The notes below the pieces were generated by a model. That model had not been told where the DNA came from. It did not search any database and was given only the letters and a program-made list of their open reading frames with translations. From positions 322-64,321 of the forward strand of contig NZ_JASKLR010000009.1 in NCBI RefSeq assembly GCF_030124325.1: DNA of 64,000 nucleotides, given 5' to 3'. The position numbers were made by a program, and so were the translations under genes. Below are positions 1-9,251 of this stretch, one piece after another. Origin of the DNA: Sinorhizobium sp. 8-89. Its GTDB lineage: Bacteria; Pseudomonadota; Alphaproteobacteria; Rhizobiales; Rhizobiaceae. The number at the start of each line of letters is the position of its first letter. Position 1 is the first letter of the stretch.

Positions 1-2
1 GC

Positions 3-2216
3 GGGTCGGCGGCCGATACGCTCACGGGCGATGCCGCCGCGAACACGTTCCGCGGGGGCTCCGGTGCCGATACATTGGATGGCGGTGACGGCAGCGACAC
101 CGCCGATTTCAGCGACAAGACGCAATCCGTTGTCATCGCACTCAACGGTGCTACCAACGCCGTCGCGACCATTGGCGGAGCGGCAGAGGACACGGTTCGC
201 AACATCGAGAACATCATCAGCGGATCGGGCAACGACCAGCTCACCGGCGATGCGGCCGCGAACACCTTCCGCGGCGGCCTCGGTGCCGACGTGTTGGACG
301 GTGGCGGCGGCGTCGATACGGCCAACTACAGCGACAAGACGGCGTCCTTGGTCATCAGGCTGGCCGGCGCGAGCGCCGCTACGGTATCCGTCGGCGGGGT
401 TGCTGAGGATACGCTTCGCAACATCGAGAACATCATCGGCGGCTCGGGTGATGATGTCCTGGGCGGCGACAGCTTTGCGAATGTGCTCGATGGGTCGGGT
501 GGTAGCGACACGGTCGATTATTCGGCATCAACCAAGCAAATCGCGGTCACGCTCAACGGCGCCAACAGCTCGACGGTCTTCGTCGGCGGGGTTGCCGAAG
601 ATACCGTCCGCAACATCGAGAATGTCACCGGTGGCGCCGTTTCGGACGTGATTACCGGCGACGCACAGGCGAATGTTCTGGTCGGCGGTGCGGGTGACGA
701 CCTGCTGAAAGGCGGAGGCGGCCTCGACGTCATTGACGGCGGCATTGGCTCCGACACAATCGACTTCAGCGACAAGACCGCTGCGGTCGTCCTGACGCTG
801 GCGGGGGCTGCCAATGCGATCGCGACTGTCGGCGGGGTGGCCGAAGACACGGTTCGCAATATCGAGAACATCTTCGCAGGCGCTGGCGCCGACGAACTGA
901 CCGGCGACGGCGGTATCAATACGCTGCGCGGTGGCGGCGGCACCGATAGTCTCGACGGCGGCGCGGGTGTGGACACGGCCGATTATCGGGACAAGACGAG
1001 GTCCGTCGTCGCGACGCTCGACGGGGCGAATGTCACGATCGTCAGGGTCAACGGCGTGAATGAGGACACGATCAGGAACTTCGAGAACATCTCGGGCGGC
1101 ACCGCCGGCGATACGCTCACCGGCGACAGCCTGGCCAATGTACTGCGCGGCAATGATGGCGGCGACACGCTGAAGGGCGGGCTGGGCAAGGACGTGCTGG
1201 ACGGCGGCGACGGCATCGATGCGGCCGATTACCTTGAGAAGACCGACGCAATCAGCGTCACTCTCAACGGCACGACGAATGCGAGCGTCCTCGTCGCCGG
1301 CGTAGCCGAGGATACCATCCGCGGCATCGAGAATATTCTCGCCGGATCCGGCGCCGACACGCTTGTCGGCGACGGCGCAGACAATCTGTTCCGCGGTGCA
1401 CTTGGAGCCGATTTCATCGACGGCGGCGCAGGCGTCGACACGGCAGACTATCGCGAGAAGACGGGAGCGATAAGCGTGACCCTCAACGGAGGGAGCGACA
1501 GCTTCGTTTTCGTCGGAGGCACGGCGGAAGACACGATCCGCAACGTCGAGAATGTGTTCGGCGGAAAGGGGAACGACACGCTCACCGGCGACGGCCTCGC
1601 TAACCGGCTCGACGGCAATGACAACAGGGACCTGCTCACGGGTGGCGGCGGAGCGGACTCTCTCGATGGCGGAGGGGGCGTCGACACGGCGAACTATCGC
1701 GACAAGAGCGTATCGATCTCCGTCACCCTCAATGGCGCCACCCATGCGACAGTGACCGTCGGAGGCGTGGCTGAGGATACGATCCGCAACATCGAGAACG
1801 TCTGGGGCGGGACCGGTGATGACAACCTGAGGGGCGACGCGAACGCCAATCTCCTTTCGGGAGGCGGCGGCAGCGACGCGCTCTTCGGTGGCGCAGGCGC
1901 CGATACGTTCCAGTTCGATTTCGCCCTCGGTGCGACGAATATCGACACTGTCGCGGATTTTGCCACGGGAGACAAACTGGCCCTGTCGCGGAGCGTTTTC
2001 ACCGCGCTGAGCGGCAGTTCCCTTTCGAGCGCGCAATTCCACGCGGCGGCCGGCGCAACCGAAGCGCAGGACGCGAACCACAGGATCATCTACGATACGG
2101 CGACCGGTGCGCTCTACTACGATGCCGACGGCAGCCTTTCCGGTTCCGCGGCCGTGCAGTTCGCCGTGCTCACGACGCGTCCGGGCCTGACAACGGGAGA
2201 TTTTCTCATCGTGTAG
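3..2216 (+). CDS. RTX-type calcium-binding repeat protein, 5' partial
   Basis: The reading frame is already open at base 3, so the N-terminus lies outside the window; 737 residues are visible. The protein is built from eight copies of a unit of roughly 64-75 residues. Each unit has a glycine/aspartate-rich nonapeptide-like stretch (G-G-x-G-x-D), a DTA(D/N)(F/Y) strand, a hydrophobic strand ending in LNGA or LAGA, and a near-invariant AEDTxRNIEN motif. The C-terminus (ADTFQFDF, then DTVADFATGDKL, then LYYDADGS) is the end seen in serralysin-like RTX proteins exported by type I secretion. It is therefore probably secreted and calcium-stabilised at the cell surface. No catalytic domain is visible and no type I secretion gene is in the window. 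The neighbour at 2435 is convergent. Confidence 0.88.
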   Translation, partial: GSAADTLTGDAAANTFRGGSGADTLDGGDGSDTADFSDKTQSVVIALNGATNAVATIGGAAEDTVRNIENIISGSGNDQLTGDAAANTFRGGLGADVLDGGGGVDTANYSDKTASLVIRLAGASAATVSVGGVAEDTLRNIENIIGGSGDDVLGGDSFANVLDGSGGSDTVDYSASTKQIAVTLNGANSSTVFVGGVAEDTVRNIENVTGGAVSDVITGDAQANVLVGGAGDDLLKGGGGLDVIDGGIGSDTIDFSDKTAAVVLTLAGAANAIATVGGVAEDTVRNIENIFAGAGADELTGDGGINTLRGGGGTDSLDGGAGVDTADYRDKTRSVVATLDGANVTIVRVNGVNEDTIRNFENISGGTAGDTLTGDSLANVLRGNDGGDTLKGGLGKDVLDGGDGIDAADYLEKTDAISVTLNGTTNASVLVAGVAEDTIRGIENILAGSGADTLVGDGADNLFRGALGADFIDGGAGVDTADYREKTGAISVTLNGGSDSFVFVGGTAEDTIRNVENVFGGKGNDTLTGDGLANRLDGNDNRDLLTGGGGADSLDGGGGVDTANYRDKSVSISVTLNGATHATVTVGGVAEDTIRNIENVWGGTGDDNLRGDANANLLSGGGGSDALFGGAGADTFQFDFALGATNIDTVADFATGDKLALSRSVFTALSGSSLSSAQFHAAAGATEAQDANHRIIYDTATGALYYDADGSLSGSAAVQFAVLTTRPGLTTGDFLIV

Positions 2217-2434
2217 TGCTCTTGTGCCGAGAGATGGCGGCAATGCTTCAAACCCGCTGGTCAGGGGTGGCGGCCGCCGTCATCGGAAGGCGGAGGCGGG
2301 TTTCGATCCATGATGGCCCGACAAAAAAGACGGGCCAAACAGCAACTGCCGCGCTCGCAAGTAGCTGTGAGCGCGGTGCAACGCCCTCTTTCAGCCTCCC
2401 CTCGGGGTCCATGGTACGGGAGGCATGTCGAAGA

Positions 2435-3286
2435 TCAGGGGGCACGGAAATCCAGCACGAGGTTTTCGATTTCGGATCCCCCACCCACGCGCTCCAATAC
2501 GGCGAACGAGCGGTCCTCCCTGAGCTCAAACAGGGTGCCAGCGTTTTCCTGCGCGCGATTCGTGCGGGCAATCATGACCAAGGCACCCGGACTGCGGAGA
2601 TAGGAGTGTATGTTCCCAATCGCGGTCCGGATCTGATCCGGCGAGAAATAGCTCGTATTCAGAATGTTGGCGGCACGCACCAAATCGAACCGGCCGATAA
2701 AGTGCCGTGACCGACGCATGATGTCATTTTCCACGAATTCTATTTCACCATTCGATGGCAATGATCGGGTAATCATCTGCACTGGCCTGCTCATCCCGGC
2801 CCTTATCCGCGAGCGCAGGCGCGGCCGCAACATGCTGCGACCAAGGACGAGTGGAATAAACGCCAGCGTTACGTAGTCCAGCCTTCGGACCCACGGACGA
2901 ATTGTGATCCCCGAGACGTCATACTGCAGCGGCCAGCCTTCCGGATCGCATAATACTCTGAAGCTCGGCCCCAGTTCCACGATGTGTGCCTCGATGAAGA
3001 GATCGGTTGCCGTGATGCGGACAGTAGCACCACAATCCTTCAAGAAGCTGGCGAGTTCCACGGTCGTCAACCCGGTGGAAACACCCACATCCAGGACCTC
3101 GTTGAGCGAACCCGTACGCTCCTCGATAAAAGGTCGAAATGCGACCTCCAGTTCTCGAAAACGCGAAGGCCGCGTCAGCTTGAAGGTGCCGTTTCGCATC
3201 TTGAGCTTGGCGAAGAAGGCAGATTCCGACACCACATCGGACGCATCGGCCCTCGATGAATAGAACTTGCTGGCACTCACGGTCAT
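2435..3286 (-). CDS. SAM-dependent methyltransferase, class I fold
   Basis: 283 residues starting at an ATG. A glycine-rich motif I (EVLDVGVSTGLTT, about residues 64-76) and a later acidic strand ending in ENDIMRR followed by RFDLVRAANIL match the layout of class I methyltransferases that bind S-adenosylmethionine. The substrate cannot be read from the sequence. Its position at the edge of a polysaccharide locus suggests a role in decorating a glycan or its lipid carrier, but this is inference. It is soluble, with no signal peptide or clear membrane span. It is convergent with the RTX gene and lies downstream of the lyase on the same strand, separated from it by about 220 bases that hold a dispersed repeat, so it may be transcribed separately. 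Confidence 0.72.
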   Translation of the reverse strand: MTVSASKFYSSRADASDVVSESAFFAKLKMRNGTFKLTRPSRFRELEVAFRPFIEERTGSLNEVLDVGVSTGLTTVELASFLKDCGATVRITATDLFIEAHIVELGPSFRVLCDPEGWPLQYDVSGITIRPWVRRLDYVTLAFIPLVLGRSMLRPRLRSRIRAGMSRPVQMITRSLPSNGEIEFVENDIMRRSRHFIGRFDLVRAANILNTSYFSPDQIRTAIGNIHSYLRSPGALVMIARTNRAQENAGTLFELREDRSFAVLERVGGGSEIENLVLDFRAP

Positions 3287-3324
3287 GGCCTGTCAACCCG
3301 CCTCCATTCAACCCAAACGAACAC

Positions 3325-3405
3325 CTTCACGCGTCTCCTGCAGCGCCGGACGCTGTAGCACTTTGAATTGCTGCACGTTCCTTGGATCGGCTAGGATCTG
3401 AAACA
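3325..3405 (-). repeat. Dispersed rhizobial intergenic repeat, copy 1
   Basis: Bases 3352-3377, read on the minus strand, match 33332-33357 at 25 of 26 positions; the core is GCAGCAATTCAAAGTG. On the minus strand the core is followed by a GC-rich partial inverted repeat (GCGTC ... GACGC). Both copies lie in intergenic DNA. From memory this core is a common palindromic intergenic element in Sinorhizobium, of the RIME kind. The outer boundaries given are estimates. Confidence 0.6.
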
Positions 3406-3508
3406 TGCAGTAGAGATCATCACCCGCCCTCGTATGCATCACCGACGCCATGGTTCTCGGCGTCCAGCAATTCGGAGGAATACGCAGCCTTCTTAACCCG
3501 CAACGACA

Positions 3509-4987
3509 TCATTCTTTGCCCGAGCGAACGTTGCCGTCTCCAGTATCTCCGGCCATGAAATGGAGAAACTCCTCCAGGTTTGTCCATCCGTCGCCGTCCG
3601 CATCTTGCCGGCCATCGTTGGTATCGGCCGGATCCATGCCGTTTTTGACTTCCCAATCATCCGAAATGCCGTCCATATCAGCATCTTGGTAAGGCACCCC
3701 AGCAGCAAGCTCAGGCCATCCGCCAACGCCCATCGGATCTGTTTCGAGCAATCGTCCCCGACGATTCTTGACGTCCTCAATTATGCGTCTGTCGACCGCA
3801 TCGCGCTCCGGTTTTGTAGCGCCGGCATTCGCCAGGACGTCTTCGTATGCATTCTTAGGCGCGGAGGTGCGGACCTGTGGCACAACAAATGGCGCCGCCA
3901 CAACAAAACGCCTCTGCTCCTCAGCCAAAACCAAGCTCTCATCCTGTCCGGATTCAGTCCGATAGGGTTCGTCGTAATTGTCCTTGACGTAAATCGAGTG
4001 GCCAAGCCCGCTTTCATCGAAAAGATGCACCATGTGATCGTCTTGCAACTTCTTTCCGGCGATCTTGTAATTGCCGACGACATTGGCCTGGTTGTGCGCC
4101 CATTCATCGCCAAAGCTCACGACGTACTGCCACTGTGGCGAGAAGAAAACGTTGTTCACAAGATCCGCGACTGCGCCGGGAATTTTCATTTTTATCTGCG
4201 GATTTCTGAATTGGCCGAACGCAAAAAGCGAATGATGCACGGAGACATTGCCGCCTTTGGTGAACAACATATTGCGTGCACGATTCTCTTTCCCCGGTCC
4301 GCCTTGCAGGAGCGGCTCGCTCGTAATTCCCCACTGCCATGTAAAATTGCTGGCATCTTCTGAATCGATCGTCTCGTCCGATCCCCAGCTGGCAGAGATG
4401 TGATCAAGCATGATACTTTTCGCCGCCTCGGAGTACAGTCCGAGGCCCCCGGAACAACATGCTTTGCGCGTATGCGGACCAGCGCGAAGACGAATGTGCC
4501 TTATGATCACGTCGTTGGTCATAATTTCGATTGACGGACGTATTTGTGTTTCACTGTTCCGGATGGCGATGCCTCCGCCCGGCGCCGTCTCTCCGGCAAT
4601 GGTCAAGAACGGATCTCGCACAACCAATGATCGCTCGCCGAGGACAATGGTACCGCCCGTACGGAAGATGCAAATGCGCGGCCCGGACGCTTCGATGCAG
4701 TCACGCAAAGAGCCTGGACCCGACTCGTTCGTGTTAACGACATAGATCACCTTTCCCCCGCGGCCCCCAATAGAGGCGGCACCGAAGCCTTCGGCCGTGG
4801 GAAAGGCCCGTTGCCTACCGTCCGGAAGCTTGGGCGAAAGAGACTGCTCGAGTGCCGTTGCGACCTGGGCAATAGCCTCCTGCGGATTTCCGATACACGA
4901 CACGCAAAGCAGCCCCGCCAACATCAAGCAGCGAGCGGCCGTGAAATGACATACGCTTGCACCACGCGACTGAGTAATTGCCGTCAT
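3509..4987 (-). CDS. Secreted pectate-lyase-like polysaccharide lyase with C-terminal calcium-binding repeats
   Basis: 492 residues. A basic N-terminus and hydrophobic stretch (about 18-40, ending near EAIAQ) look like a Sec signal peptide. The mature part opens with FPTAEGFGAASIGGRGGK and VNTNESGPGSLRDC, the hallmark start of pectate lyase superfamily right-handed beta-helix proteins. Beta-helix rungs continue to roughly residue 330 (LDHISASWGSDE, VHHSLFAF). Near the C-terminus, DADMDGISDDWE and DADGDGWTNLEEF are thrombospondin type 3-like calcium loops. The enzyme probably acts outside the cytoplasm on an acidic polysaccharide by beta-elimination. Within a synthesis locus it could trim the cell's own polymer; a plant pectin substrate is the alternative. 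The next gene upstream, the sulfotransferase, is about 130 bases away on the same strand. Confidence 0.8.
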   Translation of the reverse strand: MTAITQSRGASVCHFTAARCLMLAGLLCVSCIGNPQEAIAQVATALEQSLSPKLPDGRQRAFPTAEGFGAASIGGRGGKVIYVVNTNESGPGSLRDCIEASGPRICIFRTGGTIVLGERSLVVRDPFLTIAGETAPGGGIAIRNSETQIRPSIEIMTNDVIIRHIRLRAGPHTRKACCSGGLGLYSEAAKSIMLDHISASWGSDETIDSEDASNFTWQWGITSEPLLQGGPGKENRARNMLFTKGGNVSVHHSLFAFGQFRNPQIKMKIPGAVADLVNNVFFSPQWQYVVSFGDEWAHNQANVVGNYKIAGKKLQDDHMVHLFDESGLGHSIYVKDNYDEPYRTESGQDESLVLAEEQRRFVVAAPFVVPQVRTSAPKNAYEDVLANAGATKPERDAVDRRIIEDVKNRRGRLLETDPMGVGGWPELAAGVPYQDADMDGISDDWEVKNGMDPADTNDGRQDADGDGWTNLEEFLHFMAGDTGDGNVRSGKE

Positions 4988-5116
4988 GCTCTTATGCCAC
5001 CAGATCGAAGCTGAAATCGTTCTTTCCCGAGTGTAAGCGCCAGTGCAGGTTCTCGAATGCGTTTTTTATAGTTCGCAGAGCCACATGATCTCTGCCGAAG
5101 ACATAACGCGGACTTC

Positions 5117-6040
5117 TCAAAGATAGCCGTAGCGCCTGAGCATCCAACCGCCCAATCGCTGAAAGGAAACTTGCTGACCGGCCGGCATCCGTGTTCGCCA
5201 CGCCTCATCCTTATTGAGTGCGATCGATCCATTCATACGCAACCGATTCCCGGCGACCTGGTGCCCTGGCCCGATGGGACGGCCGCTTTGAAGCGTCGAA
5301 CCGATTTCAGTCAGGTCAAGCTCAAGAAATGTCCCGATTTCCTGCATAACCTCGACAGGATTAGATGCAAAATCCTCATATCTTACTCGCATGACCTTTT
5401 GCGGGCCAAGTTTTCGCAAGAGATATTCGACTGCAAGATTGACGATACTCCATCGCAACGCTGTCCTGAATACGGACTTTGGCTTGATTTCCTTCTGTAA
5501 ACCTGATTTTTCATCGCGCTCATAACCTTTGAGCAGTGACCATGCCACGCCACGCCCATCGCGCACCAGATGGATGACGCGCATGTCGATTCCCGGGATC
5601 TGGGCAAGCGCCATTGCTCTGCCCGGCAACTTCGACGAATCGACAATCATTTGCCTGCCGGAGCACGACAGCATCGCGTCGAATAGACGCTTTGTATGAA
5701 GTGCATATGGCGCAAATTGCTTTCCTAGCCCAACGCCGCAAAATACTTTCATGAACATCGGCAATCCTTCAAATTTTTGTTGAAGTGCGCAATATTCCGA
5801 CATGAGTGTCGAATCCCAACCCTTCGACCACTCTTGTAAAACTGTACTCCAGACGGCACAGTCGCGAATTGGATGACCGCATGCACAATATTCATTGTGG
5901 CTCCATACGTGCCGTGTGAGAGACGTAATCTCTCCCGCTCCGACTACCGCGGGATGTTGCCCCAATGCAATGTCGAGAAGGGTTGACCCGCTGCGTCCGT
6001 AGCCTGCGATATAAACAATGCGAGTTGATTGCGAGGGCAT
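5117..6040 (-). CDS. Sulfotransferase family protein (PAPS-dependent)
   Basis: 307 residues. The N-terminus carries the 5'-phosphosulfate-binding loop (YIAGYGRSGSTLLD, about residues 11-24). A 3'-phosphate-binding region follows at MRVIHLVRDGRGVAWS, with a conserved arginine before the aspartate. These are the two PAPS-contacting elements of the sulfotransferase superfamily. It should move a sulfuryl group from PAPS to a hydroxyl or amino group, most plausibly on a saccharide here. A cysteine cluster (CACGHPIRDC, about 53-62) is often seen in bacterial members of this type. PAPS could come from the cysD/cysNC operon at 36968-39768. The acceptor is unknown. Confidence 0.82.
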   Translation of the reverse strand: MPSQSTRIVYIAGYGRSGSTLLDIALGQHPAVVGAGEITSLTRHVWSHNEYCACGHPIRDCAVWSTVLQEWSKGWDSTLMSEYCALQQKFEGLPMFMKVFCGVGLGKQFAPYALHTKRLFDAMLSCSGRQMIVDSSKLPGRAMALAQIPGIDMRVIHLVRDGRGVAWSLLKGYERDEKSGLQKEIKPKSVFRTALRWSIVNLAVEYLLRKLGPQKVMRVRYEDFASNPVEVMQEIGTFLELDLTEIGSTLQSGRPIGPGHQVAGNRLRMNGSIALNKDEAWRTRMPAGQQVSFQRLGGWMLRRYGYL

Positions 6041-6494
6041 CCTATAAGCCTTCCATTTGCTAGTGCTTTACCCTGATGTTGAGTCTGGCATTTGCATCTT
6101 GTGCGTCTGCATGCGCACCGGAATAACGCTCACTCTCTCGACAACTGATCACTGCTCTGGAGAACTGACCAACAACGCAACGTGTCTGGCCGATGACCTC
6201 CGGCCTCGGAGTACGATCACTACCGTAGTCGCCACGATCCGGGCACATCCACTGTCCCTCCGATCGCTACAGCACCACGCAGTGCGGTCCCGTTATGCAG
6301 GCAAAAATGAAGTGATCACGCCTCATGACAATCTGACCAGCGCCACGACCGATGGCCATCTATCCCCCGATAAAATAAAAAGACAAAATATATCAACAAT
6401 GAATGCTCAATCGTCAGCAACAGTCCTAGTTACTGCCGACTATGCGTCAGGTTACTTCATCCTCATCTCTTCGCCAACCTTAGATATTCGCGAT
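6041..6494. other. 454-base intergenic region, no supported gene
   Basis: This lies upstream of the sulfotransferase and downstream of the Wzy-like gene, both on the minus strand. The part around 6300-6480 is visibly AT-richer than the genes around it and could hold a promoter for the sulfotransferase. Open frames here show no recognisable protein character. Confidence 0.5.
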
Positions 6495-7787
6495 TCATCG
6501 GGGCACGTAGCCATGGCGTGTGGTCCGCCTCAGTTGTGCAAGGCCGAGCCCAAGACATAAAAGAACTGGTATTGTCCAGTACCTCGCATACATGTGCGGA
6601 TTGAATAGAGCGATCGTGAGAAAGACGACGACGGTTGTGACCATCGCCGCCAGTGCATGTTTATCGCCACCAGCCCTTCTGATTCCCACCGCAAGCAGCA
6701 CGCTCACACCCGAAAACATCATCCAGCCGACTAGCGCGAGCAACCCGCCTTCAACCCAGAGAAGAAGATAAAGATTGTGAACGGGAGCAGTTTGTACGCT
6801 TCGCTCTCGGAATTGATCGGCGCCAATTCCCACGAACCAAATCCGCTCATCAGAAATCATCTGAAGAGCTTCCTCCATAAGTGCTGCTCTCGAGACGAAA
6901 GTCCCCGCTTCTGAGATATCACCCGAGGAAATAGCGCCCAGAACGCGCGTTTGGAACGTTTTGGGCAACATGTCTTTGCTGCCGAATAGTGCCAAGGCTC
7001 CAACAAGAATAGCGGCTCCAAGTGTCAGGCGTAACAGCAACCGCGGGGTCGAAATGAACGCAATGAAGACGGTCAAGCAAATCGCCGTCACAAACAGCCC
7101 GCTGTTGGAACTTGTGAGGACAACCGTAACGATGAAAAGTGCGATTATCGGCAAAGCCACGTAAGACTTGATCCGGCCTGAAGACCAGAAAAAGAGAAGA
7201 ATGGGCATTGTCAGACCGTTCATCGCCGCTGCCAGATTCGGATTTCGCAGCACGGTGGCCAATCGCTTTCCCCCCGTCACTACGCCCCGTCCTTCTCCAG
7301 GCACATAGCCGATCGCGTAGAACGTAACGATACCGTGAATATCGATGAGAATTATGCTCGCCAGGAAAATCGCTGCCAGTCGGTACGCTTCCCTGGAGTC
7401 GTTACGGATCAGGATGATCATCAAAATCAGATACGCGAAGAGATACTGCGCTGTCACAATCAGCCCGCGATGGGGACTGTTGTGAAAAAGGCTGCCGATC
7501 ATCATCCCGATGAACAAGAGCGTGAACGCGAAAAGCCAAAGTGTTGTTGCTTGCTCGAGCGGTTTGTTCCAAATGCGCCCACTGATCAGAAGAAGGAAAA
7601 GGCTCAAGCAAAAAAAGAAATCGCTAAAGGTAAAGAAAAGATCAGAAAACCGCAAAGTGGCGTAAGGCGCTAGAAAAACAGCCACGTAGACAACCACACG
7701 CTCAATCACCGCCAGGTGAATGTGCAATCTGCGAGAATGCCCCCCGAGGTGTATCTGAGCAGCCGTTGTCATGCCTGTCTCTGACAC
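6495..7787 (-). CDS. O-antigen ligase / Wzy-like polysaccharide polymerase
   Basis: 430 residues, largely hydrophobic, with about ten to twelve predicted membrane spans and one longer hydrophilic loop (about 285-335). That loop contains GIGADQFRERS and then APVHNLYLLLWVEGG, matching the H-N-x-Y region of the Wzy_C/O-antigen ligase family. Such proteins work in the inner membrane, either joining lipid-linked repeat units into a polymer or transferring glycan to an acceptor; which of the two cannot be decided by eye. The listed start is a GTG, and an ATG five codons further in (7772) is also possible. It sits just downstream of a GT4 gene and two genes below a Wzc-like co-polymerase, which favours the polymerase role. 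Confidence 0.8.
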   Translation of the reverse strand: MSETGMTTAAQIHLGGHSRRLHIHLAVIERVVVYVAVFLAPYATLRFSDLFFTFSDFFFCLSLFLLLISGRIWNKPLEQATTLWLFAFTLLFIGMMIGSLFHNSPHRGLIVTAQYLFAYLILMIILIRNDSREAYRLAAIFLASIILIDIHGIVTFYAIGYVPGEGRGVVTGGKRLATVLRNPNLAAAMNGLTMPILLFFWSSGRIKSYVALPIIALFIVTVVLTSSNSGLFVTAICLTVFIAFISTPRLLLRLTLGAAILVGALALFGSKDMLPKTFQTRVLGAISSGDISEAGTFVSRAALMEEALQMISDERIWFVGIGADQFRERSVQTAPVHNLYLLLWVEGGLLALVGWMMFSGVSVLLAVGIRRAGGDKHALAAMVTTVVVFLTIALFNPHMYARYWTIPVLLCLGLGLAQLRRTTRHGYVPR

Positions 7788-7804
7788 TATACTATCGCCT
7801 CACA

Positions 7805-9019
7805 CTAAATACGCGCCTGATCACGGCTTATCGATGCGCTCGTGGAGCGCTGAACCCCACCGACACCCATGAGCTCTTCATAAACCGACGTAATTGCATG
7901 CACGTGGCGCTCGACACTGAAGCGCGCGCGCGCTGCGTTACGCGCTGTTTCCACTATGTGATCGTGACAGGCAGAATTGTTGAATAGCGCCAAACATGCC
8001 TTGGCGAATTCATCCGGATCATCCGCGCGAACGAGCATTCCGGTCTCGCCATCTTCAACGACTTCCGGATTTCCACCTGAGTCGGCCGCAATGACTGGTG
8101 TGCCCAGCAGCATCGCTTCGACAAGCGTTCTTCCCAACGGTTCATTCACGGCCGTTACCAGAAGAGCATCGAGCCCTGCGATCCAAGGTTCGCTCGGATA
8201 TCGAAAGCCCATAAAGTGAATGCAATCGGCAACGCCAAGTGCTTCGGCGCGCGACCTTGCAGCGTCGTCGAGCCCGTTAAGCGCGTTCCCGAAGAACAGT
8301 CCTGCAACCTTGACCTGGGGCGCTAACCGCTTCAGCGCCGCCAAGGCTTCAACAAACAAGATGGGCCGCTTGCGGTCCACCAAAGTTCCTACGTATCCGA
8401 GAAGCTTTGTCTCGGCCGAGCATCCAATCGCCGCTATCACTTTGTTCCGAGCGTTTTCGCGTTCGACGCCGATCGTTTTCATCACGTCGAATGGGCTGTG
8501 AACGACACTGCACTTGCCCGCAGCCGAGAAAAGGCCCGGGCGTGGCGACGCAAATTTCGAAACGGCGACGACACGGCTGGGGAGCCACGGAGCGACATGT
8601 CGCAGTCCAAATGAACTTGCGTCTCCGCGGTGGTGCCAGAGATGCTTCGATCCCGCGAGTCGTGCTGCAAGTCCCCATACGAGATGCGCGCGACCGTCAT
8701 TTGTGTGCACTATTGCGGTATTTTTTGCTCTCAGAAAGCTCACAAGAGCAGGAAGGCTTCGCGCGACATTGACGGCTGCGGCACCATTACGCGCGCCGGC
8801 CCGCTCCAAACGGTTCACAACGGGAGCGGCTTCAAAGTCGATTTCCTCTCGACGAAACAGATCCGCAACTGGACCTTCAGTATCATGAAGGACAACCAAT
8901 GGCACAAAACGCGACCTGGGGAGATTCCGGATCAATCCAAGTGCAGACATGTGGCTTCCGCCGACAAAATCTCCGATAAAAGGAAAACATACAACAACCT
9001 GCTTGCCGCATTCCCTCAT
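7805..9019 (-). CDS. Glycosyltransferase family 4 (GT-B fold)
   Basis: 404 residues from the chosen ATG at 9019, which has GGTGGAG about ten bases upstream; an upstream in-frame start at 9142 would add an unconvincing 41 residues. The N-terminal domain begins VVVCFPFIGDFVGGSH, a donor-domain-like GT4 start. The C-terminal domain has the family's E-x7-E signature in NEPLGRTLVEAMLLG followed by TPVIAADSGGNPEVV. It should transfer a sugar from a nucleotide donor during repeat-unit assembly on the cytoplasmic face of the membrane. The Wzy-like gene follows after 17 bases, so the two are probably cotranscribed. Donor and acceptor are unknown. Confidence 0.85.
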   Translation of the reverse strand: MRECGKQVVVCFPFIGDFVGGSHMSALGLIRNLPRSRFVPLVVLHDTEGPVADLFRREEIDFEAAPVVNRLERAGARNGAAAVNVARSLPALVSFLRAKNTAIVHTNDGRAHLVWGLAARLAGSKHLWHHRGDASSFGLRHVAPWLPSRVVAVSKFASPRPGLFSAAGKCSVVHSPFDVMKTIGVERENARNKVIAAIGCSAETKLLGYVGTLVDRKRPILFVEALAALKRLAPQVKVAGLFFGNALNGLDDAARSRAEALGVADCIHFMGFRYPSEPWIAGLDALLVTAVNEPLGRTLVEAMLLGTPVIAADSGGNPEVVEDGETGMLVRADDPDEFAKACLALFNNSACHDHIVETARNAARARFSVERHVHAITSVYEELMGVGGVQRSTSASISRDQARI

Positions 9020-9251
9020 GTTGAACGTCTCCACCAGAACACTTCGAAAGCGCAAAGCGATTGCGGCAGTTACATAATTTGGCCTTCTCTCGAAGGCATT
9101 TTTAGTTTTACAAACATCACAGCGCGTCGCGCGCCCACTCAATGCATCATCTGAAACACCATTATCTTCCAGCAGCCATCGTCGCTCATGCCGTGCGGTT
9201 TAGCTGTGGTCGCAATTCAATGGGCGAGACCAGTTCCCGCGAGCACGAGTT

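Noticed and set aside
528..2243. 571-codon open frame on the minus strand
   Set aside because: Antisense to the RTX gene; its openness follows from the repetitive high-GC codons and it has no domain.
2315..2336. GGCCCG ... CGGGCC hairpin as terminator of the first RTX gene
   Set aside because: Only six pairs around a ten-base loop and no T-run on either strand.
6057..6560. 167-codon open frame on the plus strand
   Set aside because: Cysteine/threonine-rich translation with no motif, running into the Wzy-like gene on the other strand.
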